Shown one piece after another: positions 45,614 through 54,455 of a DNA stretch of 64,000 nt. How positions within the stretch are numbered: position 1 is the first letter of the stretch; every line of letters starts with the position of its first letter. The position numbers and the translations under genes were made by a program. The stretch comes from UTCHB3 sp008363265 (GTDB lineage: Bacteria; Bacteroidota; Ignavibacteria; Ignavibacteriales; Ignavibacteriaceae): NCBI GenBank assembly GCA_045863055.1, contig BTUW01000004.1, forward strand, positions 181,194 through 245,193, written 5' to 3'. The notes below the pieces were generated by a model. That model searched no databases. It had not been told where the DNA came from and worked only from the letters and a program-made list of their open reading frames with translations.

Positions 45614-46549
45614 ATGAAAGAAAACGGAAAGGAAGAGATCATGACGACAAAAGCCGGTTTCGTTACCATACTCGGAGCCCCGAACGCGGGCAAGAGCACG
45701 CTTATGAACGCGCTGCTCGGTGAAAAGCTTTCGATCACCACTTCAAAACCGCAGACCACCCGCAAGAGGGTGCTTGGCATCCTTTCGGAAGAGAACTATC
45801 AGATGATCTTCCTCGACACCCCCGGGATACTTGAACCGAAATACAAACTCCAGGAAAAAATGATGGAGTATGTTAACCTTTCGCTTCAGGATGCGGATAT
45901 AATCGTCTGGCTTCACGATGCACAGGCCCCGCTTTGGGAGAAGGAAGAGTCGGCTGTCGGTCAGGTTTACCGGCTGGTAAAAAAAATGGACACCCCAAAG
46001 ATCGCCTGCGTGAACAAGATCGATATTGACGAAAAAAAGACTATCGAAAGCATAGAATTTTTCGAGGAGAGCAAGAAGTTCGACAAAGTGCTTCCCATCT
46101 CAGCCCTTGCAAACGTGAATCTGAACATGCTCAAGGAATTTATAATCGAAAACCTTCCCGAGCATCCCAAATACTATCCCGATGACGACCTCTCCGATGA
46201 AACCGAAAGGTTTTTCGTCTCTGAAATAATCCGCGAACACATTTTCGAACTTTACGAGAAAGAGATCCCCTACAGTTGCGAAGTGGCGATAGAGGAGTTC
46301 AAGGAGCGGGAGGGAAGAAAAGATTTTATCTATGCCATGATCTACGTCGAGCGTGACACGCAGGCGGGAATAATCATCGGCAAGAAAGGCGCGATGATCA
46401 AGAAACTCGGTGAGCAGTCGCGTGCCGCGATCGAGAGTTTCCTGGGACGCGAAGTATTCCTCGATCTCAGGGTAAAGGTTCGTGCAAACTGGCGGAGTGA
46501 CGAAAAGTATCTGAAATATTTCGGCTACGCGCGTGATGAAGAAGAATAG
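45614..46549 (+). CDS. era: GTPase Era
   Basis: A 311-residue Era: G1 GAPNAGKST, G2 TTR, G3 DTPG, G4 NKID, then a KH domain with IIGKKGAMIKKLG. Era binds the 3' end of 16S rRNA and helps small-subunit maturation. A second ATG at 45641 with a GGAAGAG site could be the true start, which would remove nine residues before the conserved region. Confidence 0.95.
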   Translation: MKENGKEEIMTTKAGFVTILGAPNAGKSTLMNALLGEKLSITTSKPQTTRKRVLGILSEENYQMIFLDTPGILEPKYKLQEKMMEYVNLSLQDADIIVWLHDAQAPLWEKEESAVGQVYRLVKKMDTPKIACVNKIDIDEKKTIESIEFFEESKKFDKVLPISALANVNLNMLKEFIIENLPEHPKYYPDDDLSDETERFFVSEIIREHIFELYEKEIPYSCEVAIEEFKEREGRKDFIYAMIYVERDTQAGIIIGKKGAMIKKLGEQSRAAIESFLGREVFLDLRVKVRANWRSDEKYLKYFGYARDEEE

Positions 46550-46558
46550 CGGAGTCTG

Positions 46559-47494
46559 ATGAACAAGGCCAGACTGAAGGAATTCAAAGCAGAACTTATC
46601 CTTCTGCTCCTCACGATCCTGTGGGGAGGCACTTTCGCGCTGATCAAGAACGCGATAGAACATGTCTCTCCCTTCCTGTTCGTGACGATCCGTTTCGGAT
46701 TTGCATCATTGGTATTTTTACCTTTCGCGTGGCCTCATTTGAAAGGATTAACCGCGCAGCAACTGAAAGACGGTTTCTGGATCGGTTTTTGGTTTTTTCT
46801 CGGATTCATCCTTCAAACCATCGGTCTTCAGTACACCACCGCGTCGAAATCGGCCTTTATCACTGGAACGTTTGTGGTTTTTACTCCATTGGCCCAGACC
46901 ATTATTGCAAAACGTCCGCCATCTCTTGTGAACTCGATCGGGATCGGAATTGTAGCCGTGGGCATTATCTTCCTCTCAAGCGGTGACAAGGATATACTCA
47001 GCGTGCTCACCGAGCTTGGCGAAACATTCAATTTCGGTGATTTTCTTACACTCCTCTGCGCGATGTCGTTCGGTATCTATATCGTCTGGCTCGATGTCAT
47101 CTCGAAGCGGAGCCACTACATCTATTCCACTTTTGCCCAGCTTGCCTTCACTGCTGTTACCGCGACAGTTCTGATGCCCTTCTTTCACTTCACGGGAGTT
47201 GAGGTGATACGGTTCGCGCTCAATTTCGATGTGATCGGCGCCCTCCTTTATACGGCCCTTTTCGCGACCCTCTTCAACGTAACGATGATGACCAAGTACC
47301 AAAAAGAGGTTGTCCCGGTGAAAGCTGCGATTATTTACTCATTTGAACCTATATTTGCTGCTGTTATAGCTTTCATTCTTCTCGGCGAACATTTCACCCG
47401 AATGGGACTTATCGGTGCCGCTATTATTTTTGGAGGACTGATATTTACGGAAGTCTTTAAGAAGGAAGAAGCTGGTCATGAGGCTGAAGGCTGA
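46559..47494 (+). CDS. EamA/DMT family transporter
   Basis: A 311-residue protein with ten predicted membrane helices in two EamA halves. The pattern LLLLTILWGGTFALIK at the start and YSFEPIFAAVIAFILLGE near the end is typical. Substrate unknown; many relatives export amino acids or metabolites. The last codons and stop are inside a 7-bp tandem repeat shared with the next gene's start region. Confidence 0.88.
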   Translation: MNKARLKEFKAELILLLLTILWGGTFALIKNAIEHVSPFLFVTIRFGFASLVFLPFAWPHLKGLTAQQLKDGFWIGFWFFLGFILQTIGLQYTTASKSAFITGTFVVFTPLAQTIIAKRPPSLVNSIGIGIVAVGIIFLSSGDKDILSVLTELGETFNFGDFLTLLCAMSFGIYIVWLDVISKRSHYIYSTFAQLAFTAVTATVLMPFFHFTGVEVIRFALNFDVIGALLYTALFATLFNVTMMTKYQKEVVPVKAAIIYSFEPIFAAVIAFILLGEHFTRMGLIGAAIIFGGLIFTEVFKKEEAGHEAEG

Positions 47495-47509
47495 AGGCTG
47501 AAGGATGAA
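47482..47509 (+). repeat. Four tandem heptamers spanning a stop, a ribosome site and a start
   Basis: GGCTGAA three times (47482-47502) then GGATGAA (47503-47509). The transporter stop TGA (47492-47494), the GAAGG site and the acylphosphatase ATG (47505) all lie inside. Confidence 0.85.
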
Positions 47510-47780
47510 GATCAGAGCTAATTTTTTGGTTAAGGGGTTTGTGCAGGGGGTTGGGTTCCGGTGGTATATTCTGCGTGAGGCCCAGGAGATAGGTGTGACG
47601 GGTTTTGTCAGAAATACTTGGTCGGGGGAAGTTGAGATAGTTGCCGAGGGTGAGGAATGGCAGATAGAGGCACTTCACGAGAAGGCAAAAACCGGACCCA
47701 TGCGTTCGCGTGTTACCGGTGTAAAGGTGGTGAAAGATTCCGCGAAAAATGAATTCAACAAATTCGAGATCAGACATTGA
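47505..47780 (+). CDS. acyP: Acylphosphatase
   Basis: A 91-residue protein with the complete family signature: GFVQGVGFRWY carrying the phosphate-binding arginine, and GFVRNTWSGEVEIVAEG with the catalytic asparagine. It hydrolyses acyl phosphates such as carbamoyl phosphate or 1,3-bisphosphoglycerate. Its stop TGA overlaps the ispF start TTG in TTGA. Confidence 0.95.
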   Translation: MKIRANFLVKGFVQGVGFRWYILREAQEIGVTGFVRNTWSGEVEIVAEGEEWQIEALHEKAKTGPMRSRVTGVKVVKDSAKNEFNKFEIRH

Positions 47781-48262
47781 AATTTAGAATTGGCAACGGC
47801 TACGACGTTCATCAACTGGCCGAAGGAAGAAAACTGATATTGGGTGGCATTGAGATCGCCGCCGAAAAAGGCCTTCTCGGTCACTCAGATGCCGATGTGT
47901 TGCTTCACGCGATAATGGATGCCATGCTCGGTGCTTTGGCACTGGGTGATATCGGCAAGCACTTCCCCGACACGGGCGCCGAGTTTAAGGATATCGACAG
48001 CAAGATCCTCCTGAAGAGGGCGTACGGTCTGATCAAGGACCGGGGCTATACGATCGGCAACATCGATTCCACCGTAGTGCTTGAAAAACCGAAGATCGGA
48101 AAATACATTCCGGCGATGCAGCGTGTCATCTCGGAAATTCTTGAATGCAGCCCTGAAGATATTTCTATAAAAGCAACCACCTCCGAGAAGCTCGGTTTTG
48201 TCGGCAGGGAAGAAGGTGCGGTTGCGTACGCGGTGGCGTTGCTTGAGAACTTAAGAACCTAA
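47777..48262 (+). CDS. ispF: 2-C-methyl-D-erythritol 2,4-cyclodiphosphate synthase
   Basis: A 161-residue enzyme starting at TTG that overlaps the acylphosphatase stop. Zinc ligands are in GYDVHQL (Asp, His) and GHSDADVLLHA; the DIGKHFPDT and KATTSEKLGFVGR motifs complete the active site. It closes CDP-ME 2-phosphate into the cyclic diphosphate in non-mevalonate isoprenoid synthesis. The last five codons (E-N-L-R-T) and the stop are part of repeat island C, so the repeat has either supplied or replaced the original C terminus. Confidence 0.96.
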   Translation: MKFRIGNGYDVHQLAEGRKLILGGIEIAAEKGLLGHSDADVLLHAIMDAMLGALALGDIGKHFPDTGAEFKDIDSKILLKRAYGLIKDRGYTIGNIDSTVVLEKPKIGKYIPAMQRVISEILECSPEDISIKATTSEKLGFVGREEGAVAYAVALLENLRT

Positions 48263-48381
48263 GTGCGCCGCGGCGCATTAAGAACCTAAGAACCTAAGAA
48301 CCTAAGAACTGAAGTTCCTAAGTTCCTAAGTTCTTAAGTTCATGAGTTCCTAAGTTCATGAGTTCCTAAGTTCTTAAGTTC
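48245..48381. repeat. 8-bp-period inverted-repeat island, locus C
   Basis: Left arm (48245-48311) repeats AGAACCTA with a 14-bp palindrome TGCGCCGCGGCGCA at 48264-48277; right arm (48312-48381) repeats TAAGTTCC/TGAGTTCC/TAAGTTCA. It starts inside ispF and ends ten bases before the lnt ATG. Confidence 0.85.
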
Positions 48382-48391
48382 AAAAAAAATT

Positions 48392-50059
48392 ATGAGTATA
48401 TTCAAAAGAATCCCCAAAACGCCTGATGAAAAGGCCCGACTAAGAAGTGACAGGTACCTGCTGTTAATCGCGGGGGTGCTCATGGGCTTTGCCTATCCGC
48501 CGGTTCCGTTTCCTCTGACAGCGTTTTTCGCGTTGGTCCCTCTTTTTATTGTTCTTGAGAGGCGGGAAAAACTGATCGACCTGAACAGGGCGGCGTACAT
48601 GTTCGGATTCGTTACAGGTGTCGTATCCCTCTATTGGGTGGGTGCCTACACCGTGGCCAAGGATCCCTTCCTGATGATCGGCGGCGGGCTGATGCTCTTC
48701 GCCAATCCAATATTCTTCCTGATACCGGTAACCCTTTACTATGGAGTGGTACGGTCAGGGTATTTAAAGCGGGAGCACGCGTTATGGCTGTTACCCCCTT
48801 TCTGGGCGGCCTACGAATATTTCTACATGAACATCGACGTGAACTTCCCCTGGATCACCATTTCGAATGCATTGCCGGACTTTCAGGTCTGGTACAAGTT
48901 CAGTGACGTGGTGGGAGCTCTCGGCATGACGATGATGGTTATCTGGTTCAACATCTGTGTTTACAGATTATGGAAAGTGTGGCGGTCCGAAAAGAAAACC
49001 GATCGTCTTGCACTCCGCCTTCTGAACGTGATTGTGCTGATCCCTTTGTTCTATGGAATCATCACAACTGATGACAAACCCGCGGAAGAAACACTTAAAG
49101 TCGGGCTGATCCAACCGAACCTCGACCCGTACGAAAAATGGTCGGGCGGCCCCCTCGATCAGATCCTGGACAAATACCTTACGATGAGCAATAGAGCCGT
49201 GAAAGAAGGGGCAAAAGTGGTTATCTGGCCTGAGACAGCACTTCCCGTTTACCTGATGAGCGGACAGTATACTGACATAGTCGAGCGTATTCATAAGTAC
49301 GCTGACACCAACAAAGTGGCGATACTTACCGGCATGCCGCACATGAAACTCTTCCAGCCGGGTGAACCTTACCCTGAAGGATCCAAAAAATTTCCCGACT
49401 CTGAGCTCAGGTACGCCACATACAATTCAGTTCTCCTTTTCTCTCCCGGTGACCCGGTGGTTCAGCGGTACGGGAAGCACAAGCTTGTCCCGTTCGGCGA
49501 GCGCACCCCGTATGTTGATCAGATACCCTTCCTGGGAGACATGCTGAAGTGGGGCGTGGGAATCAGCAGCTGGAACGTGGGAGAGGGCAGTCAGGTGATA
49601 ACTGTTAAAACCACCACATCAAAAGGTGAGAGGGAAGTGAAGATAGGTGCACTGGTCTGCTTCGAGTCGGTTTTTCCCTATTACGCGGCGGAGTTTACGA
49701 ATAAAGGGGCCGAGTTTTTCGCAGTCGTAACGAACGACAGTTGGTACGGCAACACTTCCGGACCATATCAGCACAAGGAGTTCTCAAACCTCCGCGCTTT
49801 AGAGAACCACAGGGCCGTTGTAAGGGCCGCGAACGGAGGTATCTCATGTCTGATCGATCACACGGGAAGGACTGTCAAGACCACAAGAATGTATGAGGAA
49901 GCGGTTCTCACGGTTGATGTTCCGCTGCATAAAAGGGACACGATCTTTCTGCGGACCGCGTCTGTTATACCGTACGCTGTGTACGCAGTTTCGTTGCTCG
50001 CTATCCTCGGTTGGATCGCGGCAGTTGTTAAAGAGAGATTTCACAAAAAAGGGAAGTGA
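48392..50059 (+). CDS. lnt: Apolipoprotein N-acyltransferase
   Basis: A 555-residue protein with about seven N-terminal membrane helices and a nitrilase-type domain. The Glu-Lys-Cys triad is seen in WPETALP, KHKLVPFGE and LVCFESVFP. It adds the third acyl chain to lipoproteins in the inner membrane. Several lipoproteins occur in this window (40369, 50066). Seven bases separate it from the small lipoprotein gene. Confidence 0.94.
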   Translation: MSIFKRIPKTPDEKARLRSDRYLLLIAGVLMGFAYPPVPFPLTAFFALVPLFIVLERREKLIDLNRAAYMFGFVTGVVSLYWVGAYTVAKDPFLMIGGGLMLFANPIFFLIPVTLYYGVVRSGYLKREHALWLLPPFWAAYEYFYMNIDVNFPWITISNALPDFQVWYKFSDVVGALGMTMMVIWFNICVYRLWKVWRSEKKTDRLALRLLNVIVLIPLFYGIITTDDKPAEETLKVGLIQPNLDPYEKWSGGPLDQILDKYLTMSNRAVKEGAKVVIWPETALPVYLMSGQYTDIVERIHKYADTNKVAILTGMPHMKLFQPGEPYPEGSKKFPDSELRYATYNSVLLFSPGDPVVQRYGKHKLVPFGERTPYVDQIPFLGDMLKWGVGISSWNVGEGSQVITVKTTTSKGEREVKIGALVCFESVFPYYAAEFTNKGAEFFAVVTNDSWYGNTSGPYQHKEFSNLRALENHRAVVRAANGGISCLIDHTGRTVKTTRMYEEAVLTVDVPLHKRDTIFLRTASVIPYAVYAVSLLAILGWIAAVVKERFHKKGK

Positions 50060-50065
50060 AGATAT

Positions 50066-50437
50066 ATGTTAAAAAGAGTGATGATGCCGGTTTTGCTGCT
50101 GGCTGTAATGGTTCTTCTCACGGGCTGCAAGGATGTTCCTTCCGGTTCGCAGTATGATGAACAGTACGACAAGGTAAGAACCTCCGTCAAGGATCTCCTG
50201 GGCCAGGAGTATGAGGCGGTCAACTTCAGGGTAACCAAGGAGGGTTACACCACAGACGACAAAAAAAACTGGGAGGTCGACTTCATGTTCGATCTCAACA
50301 AACCGTACACCCTTCTCGGCGCTACGATTGCCGACAAGGAGATACCCGGCAGCATGAAGTTCGAGAAACAGGAAAGCGGCTGGGTCTGCACTTCAAATAG
50401 TGGCGATCTTTCAGGAATACTAAAACTCTTAAAATAG
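50066..50437 (+). CDS. Small lipoprotein of unknown function
   Basis: A 123-residue protein with a lipobox (LAVMVLLTGC, cysteine near residue 21). The mature part is about 100 residues, mixed alpha/beta, and I do not recognise it. It is flanked within ten bases on both sides by lnt and an M48 protease gene, so it belongs to that transcription unit. Confidence 0.7.
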   Translation: MLKRVMMPVLLLAVMVLLTGCKDVPSGSQYDEQYDKVRTSVKDLLGQEYEAVNFRVTKEGYTTDDKKNWEVDFMFDLNKPYTLLGATIADKEIPGSMKFEKQESGWVCTSNSGDLSGILKLLK

Positions 50438-50445
50438 GGGCGACG

Positions 50446-51171
50446 ATGAAAAAGTATCTTTTTCTACTGCAGTTGTTCCTTGCCTGCACTCTATTCGCTC
50501 AGGGAGGAATATTTGATGAGATCACCGGTACCCTGGGTGACCTCGCGAAGACCACGCTTAATATCGTGGATATCAGTGAATCGGAGGAGAACCAGATCGG
50601 TGACGCCCTCGAAGCAGAACTTCAGAAAAAACACCGGAACGGCTCTTCAAAGAAGTGGGATGTGAACGGTGTGTTCAAGAAGGTGGTTAAGAACGTCACC
50701 AGAAAGAAGATCGACTACCGGTTCAAGATCGTGGCAGACAATGAGGTTAACGCTTTCGCCATCGCGGGAGGCATGATCTATATCAACACCGGGATGCTTA
50801 ACTTCATAAAATCGGAAGCCGAACTCGCCTTCATAATCGGCCATGAGCTCGCTCACATCGAAAAGAAACACTGTATAAATCAGATCAAACTCACCTATCT
50901 TGCAGGGAAGTTCGATGCAAATCTGGCCGTACTCGCCGACGCGCTTATGACGGTCTATTCACTTCCGTTCAGCAAATATGATGAGTTTGAAGCCGACGAT
51001 TATGGGGTAAAACTGATGCGGAAGGCCGGTTACGACAAGAAAGCCGCGGTCGACTTTTTCAACCGCCTCGCGAAGCACTACAAGGAAGCACCCCGTGATC
51101 CCGTGAACGATTTCATCGCGACGCACCCCCTGTCGGTGGAGAGGGCAAAAAGAATAGAGAAAATGAAGTGA
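50446..51171 (+). CDS. M48 family metalloprotease, exported
   Basis: A 241-residue protein with a signal peptide (FLLQLFLACTLFAQ). The zinc motif is H-E-L-A-H in IIGHELAHIEKKH, with the third ligand glutamate in the EFEADDYGVKLM stretch; THPLSVERAKRI is the conserved C-terminal box. Close to the BepA/LoiP type that removes misfolded outer-membrane proteins. Seven bases upstream of the LEA14-like gene. Confidence 0.92.
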   Translation: MKKYLFLLQLFLACTLFAQGGIFDEITGTLGDLAKTTLNIVDISESEENQIGDALEAELQKKHRNGSSKKWDVNGVFKKVVKNVTRKKIDYRFKIVADNEVNAFAIAGGMIYINTGMLNFIKSEAELAFIIGHELAHIEKKHCINQIKLTYLAGKFDANLAVLADALMTVYSLPFSKYDEFEADDYGVKLMRKAGYDKKAAVDFFNRLAKHYKEAPRDPVNDFIATHPLSVERAKRIEKMK

Positions 51172-51178
51172 GAAGATC

Positions 51179-52075
51179 ATGGGGAAGACAACCATTGTTA
51201 TTGGGTCACTCCTCCTCCTGCTGATCGTTGCGGGGGTTGGGGGATATTTTTATTTCAGCAAAGCAGTTTCTTACGAGGGTTTCAGATCGGTCAAGGTGAC
51301 TTCGGTCGATGACTCCCTCCTGCACGCCGATGTCACTATAGCCCTCAGGAACGGCGCGTTCACCCCGCTCGATCTTGAACAACTCGAAACGCGCATTCTC
51401 GGCTCGGGCAAGCAGATCGGCACTGTAACGGTAGACTCGGTTGTCGAGCTGGCACCCGGAACCGTCCAGGACCTGGTGCTGAAACTCACACTCCGCATGA
51501 AAGAATCGATGCGGTTCTTTAAGAACGCCGGCGACACCCTCGATCTTTCAGTAGCAGGCAAAGCGGTGGCCGGTATCTCCTTTCTTTCCTTTCCTGTCAA
51601 CCTCGATTTCGCGATTCCCATCGATCTTAACGAACAGCTCTTAAACGGCGGAAGTGGTGCCGGTGACGGGATATTCACCTTCAAGGGGGTCGAGAATATC
51701 CGTCTCGAAGGGGATTCCCTCAAGTTTGACATGATCACTGAACTGAATAATCCTTTCGATATGGAGCTTACGGTTATCTCGATCGACAGTGGCAAGGTTT
51801 TCACCCGGGGCAATGTGGCTGGCACGATCTACCTCTCCGCCCCAGTGACGATCGAAAAGAAAGCCAAAGGTACACAGGCAACGATTAACGCTTCCTGCTA
51901 CGTTGGTGACATGCTGAAAGCGGGTCCCGGAGCATTGCTCGGTGTGCTTGTCTCAGGCGGGCAACTCGAGTATGAAGTAAACGGTTATGTGGTTTTTGAG
52001 GTCGCCGGTGAAAGGGCGACACTTCCTGTTAAATATAAAGATTCGTTAAGTATCGGGGAGCTGATAAAACAATGA
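51179..52075 (+). CDS. LEA14-like (WHy domain) membrane-anchored protein
   Basis: A 298-residue protein with an N-terminal membrane anchor (IVIGSLLLLLIVAGVGGYFYF). Two copies of a beta-rich domain follow (about 30-150 and 160-295); the ADVTIALRNGAFTPLDLEQL segment is typical of LEA group 2/WHy domains. Bacterial members are usually periplasmic and of unknown role. It overlaps the FHA-ABC gene by four bases. Confidence 0.7.
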   Translation: MGKTTIVIGSLLLLLIVAGVGGYFYFSKAVSYEGFRSVKVTSVDDSLLHADVTIALRNGAFTPLDLEQLETRILGSGKQIGTVTVDSVVELAPGTVQDLVLKLTLRMKESMRFFKNAGDTLDLSVAGKAVAGISFLSFPVNLDFAIPIDLNEQLLNGGSGAGDGIFTFKGVENIRLEGDSLKFDMITELNNPFDMELTVISIDSGKVFTRGNVAGTIYLSAPVTIEKKAKGTQATINASCYVGDMLKAGPGALLGVLVSGGQLEYEVNGYVVFEVAGERATLPVKYKDSLSIGELIKQ

Positions 52076-54309
52076 AAAAATGCGGAAAATGTGGCGGAAA
52101 CAACGAAGAGGGAGCTAAATTTTGTGCTGATTGCGGCGCGCAAATGAACCCGGGTTCGATGGACCGAAGGGTCATAACTGTAGGAAGACACCCGCAGAAC
52201 AATGTTGTGATCTCGGCCGGTGGCATCTCCAACAAACACTGTGAACTGATCGTCCAGGGTGGCGCGGTAACCATACGCGATCTGACCTCCACTAACGGCA
52301 CTTACGTTAACGGCGCGAAGATCACCGAAAAACAATTGAAGAGCGGCGACAACGTGATGCTCGGAAAATTGTACAGTTTCGACTGGCAAAGTGCCATCCG
52401 GGTGGGTGAAGCTCCCGTTCCACCGTCAGCGGAGACTTCATCCGCGAAGGGTGTTTACATCGTGGGACGTGCTCCCGAGTGCGACAGGGTGATCGACAAC
52501 TTCAAGGTCAGCAGGAAGCATTGCAAACTCTATAGAGATGGAAACTCCTGGTTCATTCAGGACCTCGGAAGCAGCAACGGCACTTTTGTTAACGGCAGGC
52601 GGGTGACCCGTGAGGCTGTTCAGCCGCGGGACATAATAACAGTCGGTGGCACCCCCTTCACGCTTGAGCAGCTCATGTCGGGCAGCAAAGTATCGCTTGA
52701 AGGGCTTAACATCGAGGCGCTACATCTGACCTTCAACACGAATGAGGGTAAGAAACTGATAGATGATATAAGTCTGACGATCGGACCCGGGCAGTTCATC
52801 GGACTGATCGGGCCGGCAGGTGCGGGCAAAACCACCCTGATGTACCTCCTTTGCGGAATAAACCGACCCACGCACGGCGATGTTAAGATAAACGGTGAAT
52901 CGCTTGTAAGAAATCCCGACAACTTCAAGGGTGTTTTCGGGTATGTGCCTCAGGATGACATTCTACACAGGGAACTTGAAGTTACCGAGTCGCTGATGTA
53001 CACAGGGAAGCTCCGCCTTGGGCACAAGTTTGACGACTCCGCGATCGCAGAAAGGGCGACAAGCGTTATCCAAAAGCTTCGCCTCGAAGAGGCACGGAAT
53101 GTCAGGATCGGATCTCCTGAAAAGAAAGGGATAAGCGGCGGACAACGAAAGAAAGTGAACCTCGGACAGGAACTGATGACCGACCCGAACATCCTTGTGC
53201 TCGATGAACCGACATCGGGGCTCGATCCGAAATCCGACAAAGAGGTGATGACGATCCTCCGTGGCATCGCGGATACAGGAAGGACGGTCCTCCTGACAAC
53301 GCACAACATTTCAGAATCGAATTTCAAGTTCCTCACCCATGTGATCGTTCTGGCTAAGACGGGTAAACTGGCCTACTTCGGACCCGCCTCCGAAGCTGCT
53401 GCCTGGTTTGGTGCTAATGATGTTGTGGATATTTTCGACAGTCTGGAAAAAATGACACCCGAACAGTGGAAGGAGAAATACAGGAAATCCGCATACTACT
53501 CCAACTACGCGGCGCCTGATACAACTTCGATCCGCAATACGCCTGTTTCAACTGTGAACCGTGCGGTTATAGATCCGTTCAATCAATTTCTTACACTTAC
53601 CTCAAGATACTTTACGATTAAACTCAGGGATACCTGGAATCTCGCGTTTCTGCTGATCCAGGCGCCCGTGATCGGGCTTTTGATCAACCTCCTCTTCAAC
53701 GACAATGATCTAAAGATACATCCGGTTTTCATACTTGTGATATCCACGATCTGGCTGGGTACTTCCAATGCCGTTCGGGAGATAGTGAATGAAAAGAGTA
53801 TCTTTAAGAGGGAGCGGATGGTGAACCTTTCCATCGGCTCTTACATTGGCTCGAAATTCGCGATCCTCTTTCTCTTCTCGATCCTTCAGTCATTGGTGCT
53901 CATCGCGATAACTACCTCAAAATTCAATTTTTCTAATGAAGTCTCTCTTTTTGGAGTGTTGATCTTCACCTCGTTTACCGCGACGGTGATGGGGCTGCTT
54001 ATCTCTGCATACGCGAAAACGGAGGCATTCGCGCTGACGATACTTCCCTTGGTTCTGATCCCTACTGTCATCTTCGGTGGGTTGGTGCAACCTTTCAATA
54101 AAATGGCCGAAGGCGTTCAAGCCTTTGCGGCGATCTGGCTCAGCCGGTGGTCGTATGAGCTCTCTCTGATCATCGCGACTGATAAAGGCACTGAGGCACT
54201 TGGCTTCAGTGAAAACAACACGGGTCTTGATCTCGCGGTTATCGGACTGATGTTTGTAGTGTTTTTGGTGGCGCTGGTTATCCGCTTGGCCGGCGCGGAG
54301 AGAAGGTAA
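52072..54309 (+). CDS. Zinc ribbon-FHA-FHA-ABC transporter fusion, ABC-2 type
   Basis: A 745-residue protein. A zinc ribbon (CGKCGG...CADCG) opens it. Two FHA domains (about 33-105 and 122-200) each have GR...S...H and the N-G-T-x-V-N-G signature, so both should bind phosphothreonine. The ABC domain has Walker A GPAGAGKTT, signature SGGQRKK and Walker B ILVLDEPTSG. Six C-terminal helices form an ABC-2 permease half. It is followed by three Ser/Thr kinases, its likely phospho-partners. Substrate unknown; the layout resembles the ABCG type. Confidence 0.88.
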   Translation: MKKCGKCGGNNEEGAKFCADCGAQMNPGSMDRRVITVGRHPQNNVVISAGGISNKHCELIVQGGAVTIRDLTSTNGTYVNGAKITEKQLKSGDNVMLGKLYSFDWQSAIRVGEAPVPPSAETSSAKGVYIVGRAPECDRVIDNFKVSRKHCKLYRDGNSWFIQDLGSSNGTFVNGRRVTREAVQPRDIITVGGTPFTLEQLMSGSKVSLEGLNIEALHLTFNTNEGKKLIDDISLTIGPGQFIGLIGPAGAGKTTLMYLLCGINRPTHGDVKINGESLVRNPDNFKGVFGYVPQDDILHRELEVTESLMYTGKLRLGHKFDDSAIAERATSVIQKLRLEEARNVRIGSPEKKGISGGQRKKVNLGQELMTDPNILVLDEPTSGLDPKSDKEVMTILRGIADTGRTVLLTTHNISESNFKFLTHVIVLAKTGKLAYFGPASEAAAWFGANDVVDIFDSLEKMTPEQWKEKYRKSAYYSNYAAPDTTSIRNTPVSTVNRAVIDPFNQFLTLTSRYFTIKLRDTWNLAFLLIQAPVIGLLINLLFNDNDLKIHPVFILVISTIWLGTSNAVREIVNEKSIFKRERMVNLSIGSYIGSKFAILFLFSILQSLVLIAITTSKFNFSNEVSLFGVLIFTSFTATVMGLLISAYAKTEAFALTILPLVLIPTVIFGGLVQPFNKMAEGVQAFAAIWLSRWSYELSLIIATDKGTEALGFSENNTGLDLAVIGLMFVVFLVALVIRLAGAERR

Positions 54310-54320
54310 GAGAAATGTGA

Positions 54321-54335
54321 TCCGCCGCGGGCGGA
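54321..54335. repeat. 15-bp palindrome of the CCGCC/GGCGG type
   Basis: TCCGCCGCGGGCGGA in the context GTGAT...GTGA, matching 34470-34484 except at the centre. Confidence 0.7.
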
Positions 54336-54455
54336 GTGAGGTGTCACGACTTCGTTATTATGTCATTATTGCGGGAAATTAAATTACCGAGTACAGCGGT
54401 TTAATTAAAATTGTTATTTTACAAGATACAAAACATCGATTTTCAGGAAGGGAAA

